Shown in pieces: positions 13,656-14,336 of a DNA stretch of 14,336 bases (positions are counted from its first letter, which is position 1; each line of letters opens with the position of its first letter). The translations under genes and the position numbers were made by a program. The notes under the pieces are model-generated. The model saw nothing but the letters and a program-made list of their open reading frames with translations. It made no database searches and was not told the origin of the DNA. Origin of the DNA: JAABRU01 sp964505535 (lineage in GTDB: Bacteria; Desulfobacterota; Desulfobacteria; Desulfobacterales; Desulfococcaceae). Location: the NCBI GenBank assembly GCA_964505535.1, contig CAZDIU010000117.1, positions 1 through 14,336 of the forward strand. Direction: 5' to 3'.

Positions 13656-13685
13656 ATTATAGAGAAAATATCTGAAAAAAATCAG
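13656..13685 (-). promoter_or_regulatory. Possible sigma-70-type promoter for kdnB
   Basis: On the - strand, TATAAT (13661-13656) is a perfect -10 hexamer. An 18-nt spacer separates it from CTGATT (13685-13680), a poor -35 element matching three of six bases. The predicted start would be near 13649, giving a leader of about 110 nt that contains the ACAGAGA repeat. The AT-rich background makes chance TATAAT matches likely, so this is tentative. Confidence 0.35.
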
Positions 13686-13836
13686 AATCCCGGAAGGGAT
13701 GAAATTATTAACTGTTGTTACCAACTGTTTTATAAAAAATCAGCATGTTAAAATCCAAGTACGTAACTCCTGTTTATGCTGGCTTATCAGCAGGCATTAT
13801 GCTGTTTATTTTCAGCTTCCTGATTTTGCATAATTT

Positions 13837-13876
13837 AAAAAAACTGTCCGGATTCTGATTCACAGCATTTCAGAAT
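13837..13876 (-). terminator. Weak hairpin after the PIN gene
   Basis: ATTCTGA at 13852-13858 pairs with TCAGAAT at 13870-13876. On the - strand, CCGGACAG and then a run of seven T follow the stem. The 8-nt gap between stem and T run makes this a poor intrinsic terminator, but it lies directly downstream of the PIN-domain gene. Confidence 0.3.
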
Positions 13877-13888
13877 TGCCGAAAAATT

Positions 13889-14311
13889 TTATTCCAGCAT
13901 AAGAGGGACAAATCCGGCCTGACGGAAATGCTTATCAGCAGTCATGGCAAGATAAAGCCTTTTTTCTTTCATTACAACAAATGATATGCAGTCTGTGAGC
14001 CCCCATTCTTTATCTGTCCTGCCCGAATAGAGTTCAAGTCCCCTTTTCATAAGATCTGCTGTAACAGATACAATTTTGAAAACAGGAGTATTGTAACAGC
14101 CTGCAATAAAATCTACAGCCGCCTTTCTGTCAACAGAACTCAGAGCGTTTCCGACTTCCGTAAGAACAGCTTCTGTAAGCCAGATTTCGGATGCCTCACG
14201 TACCCTGTTCATCAATATTTTTGCTTTATGATGATAGCTGTCCCGCCTGTTCAGCAATGCAAGAATAAATGCAGTATCAAGAAAAATGGGTGTGTCCCAC
14301 TTTTTACACAT
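13889..14311 (-). CDS. PIN-domain ribonuclease, VapC-like
   Basis: A 140-aa PIN-domain protein. The expected acidic, Mg-binding residues are present in order: D12 in IFLDTAF, E52 in LTEVGNAL, D107 in WGLTDCISF and D126 in MTADKHF. VapC-type proteins are endoribonuclease toxins of type II toxin-antitoxin pairs, neutralised by a small DNA-binding antitoxin usually encoded just upstream. The upstream region falls outside the window; only 25 bp remain before the ATG at 14311, including a possible stop codon at 14320-14318. There is no good Shine-Dalgarno within those bases, consistent with coupling to an upstream gene. The fold is confident; toxin function and partner are not shown. The gene is transcribed toward kdnB but 349 bp away, so it is probably a separate unit. 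Confidence 0.85.
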   Translation of the reverse strand: MCKKWDTPIFLDTAFILALLNRRDSYHHKAKILMNRVREASEIWLTEAVLTEVGNALSSVDRKAAVDFIAGCYNTPVFKIVSVTADLMKRGLELYSGRTDKEWGLTDCISFVVMKEKRLYLAMTADKHFRQAGFVPLMLE

Positions 14312-14336
14312 TAAATTTTAGCCGGATGGAAGTTTA

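Larger units (their letters stand above)
13541..13888. other. AT-rich spacer upstream of kdnB
   Basis: No gene is supported in these 348 bp. Visible structures are the small repeat at 13614-13637, a hairpin AATCC-GTAA-GGATT at 13636-13649, the palindrome TCTGA...TCAGA at 13671-13686, a possible - strand promoter, and a weak hairpin after the PIN gene. TTATGCTG occurs twice around 13776-13805 with CAGCA between, a minor direct/inverted repeat. Confidence 0.45.

Noticed and set aside
1..14336. CRISPR arrays, tRNA or rRNA genes, complete insertion sequence
   Set aside because: No regularly spaced direct repeats, no cloverleaf-like or rRNA motifs and no transposase frame were seen on either strand.

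Overview
The window looks like chromosomal DNA from a Gram-negative, probably a Desulfobacterota (Desulfobacterales-like) bacterium. This is inferred from a PEP-CTERM protein with tandem sigma-54 promoters and a c-di-GMP-I riboswitch, a Kdo-modifying dehydrogenase that implies lipopolysaccharide, an ErcA-type dehydrogenase beside a soluble hybrid kinase, and intergenic spacers full of small palindromic repeats. There is no rRNA, tRNA, CRISPR array or complete insertion sequence. The genus cannot be fixed from the sequence alone.

Layout. (1) 1-240: a terminator-like hairpin and the first copy of a small repeat with terminal inverted repeats. (2) 241-3825, + strand: sbcC, a 1194-aa SMC-like nuclease subunit, with no sbcD next to it in the window. 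(3) 3826-4781: a 956-bp AT-rich spacer holding an inverted repeat after sbcC, a 166-bp MITE-like element, two sigma-54 promoters 74 bp apart, a degenerate aptamer-like segment and a recognisable c-di-GMP-I riboswitch. (4) 4782-5315, +: a secreted PEP-CTERM protein, then a strong terminator and the second copy of the small repeat. (5) 8311 down to 5506, - strand: an ErcA-like iron alcohol dehydrogenase overlapping a cytoplasmic PAS/histidine kinase/receiver protein. (6) 8312-8875: a palindrome-rich spacer. (7) 13540 down to 8876, -: a tightly coupled pair, a KdnB-like Kdo 8-oxidase followed 3 bp later by a 1197-aa glutamine amidotransferase/double-SIS protein. (8) 13541-13888: an AT-rich spacer with a possible promoter. 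(9) 14311 down to 13889, -: a PIN-domain (VapC-like) protein.

How parts may work together. The PEP-CTERM gene appears to have two control layers: sigma-54 at initiation (in other bacteria PEP-CTERM genes are activated by the PrsK/PrsR two-component system with RpoN) and c-di-GMP sensing in the leader RNA. The kdnB/amidotransferase pair is the best candidate for an undescribed pathway. KdnB normally works with a PLP aminotransferase (KdnA) to make 8-amino-Kdo. Here its partner instead carries an apparently intact glutaminase site joined to a GlmS-like sugar-binding module that lacks the usual GlmS C-terminal lysine. The ErcA/kinase pair resembles the ethanol-oxidation regulatory pair known in Pseudomonas.
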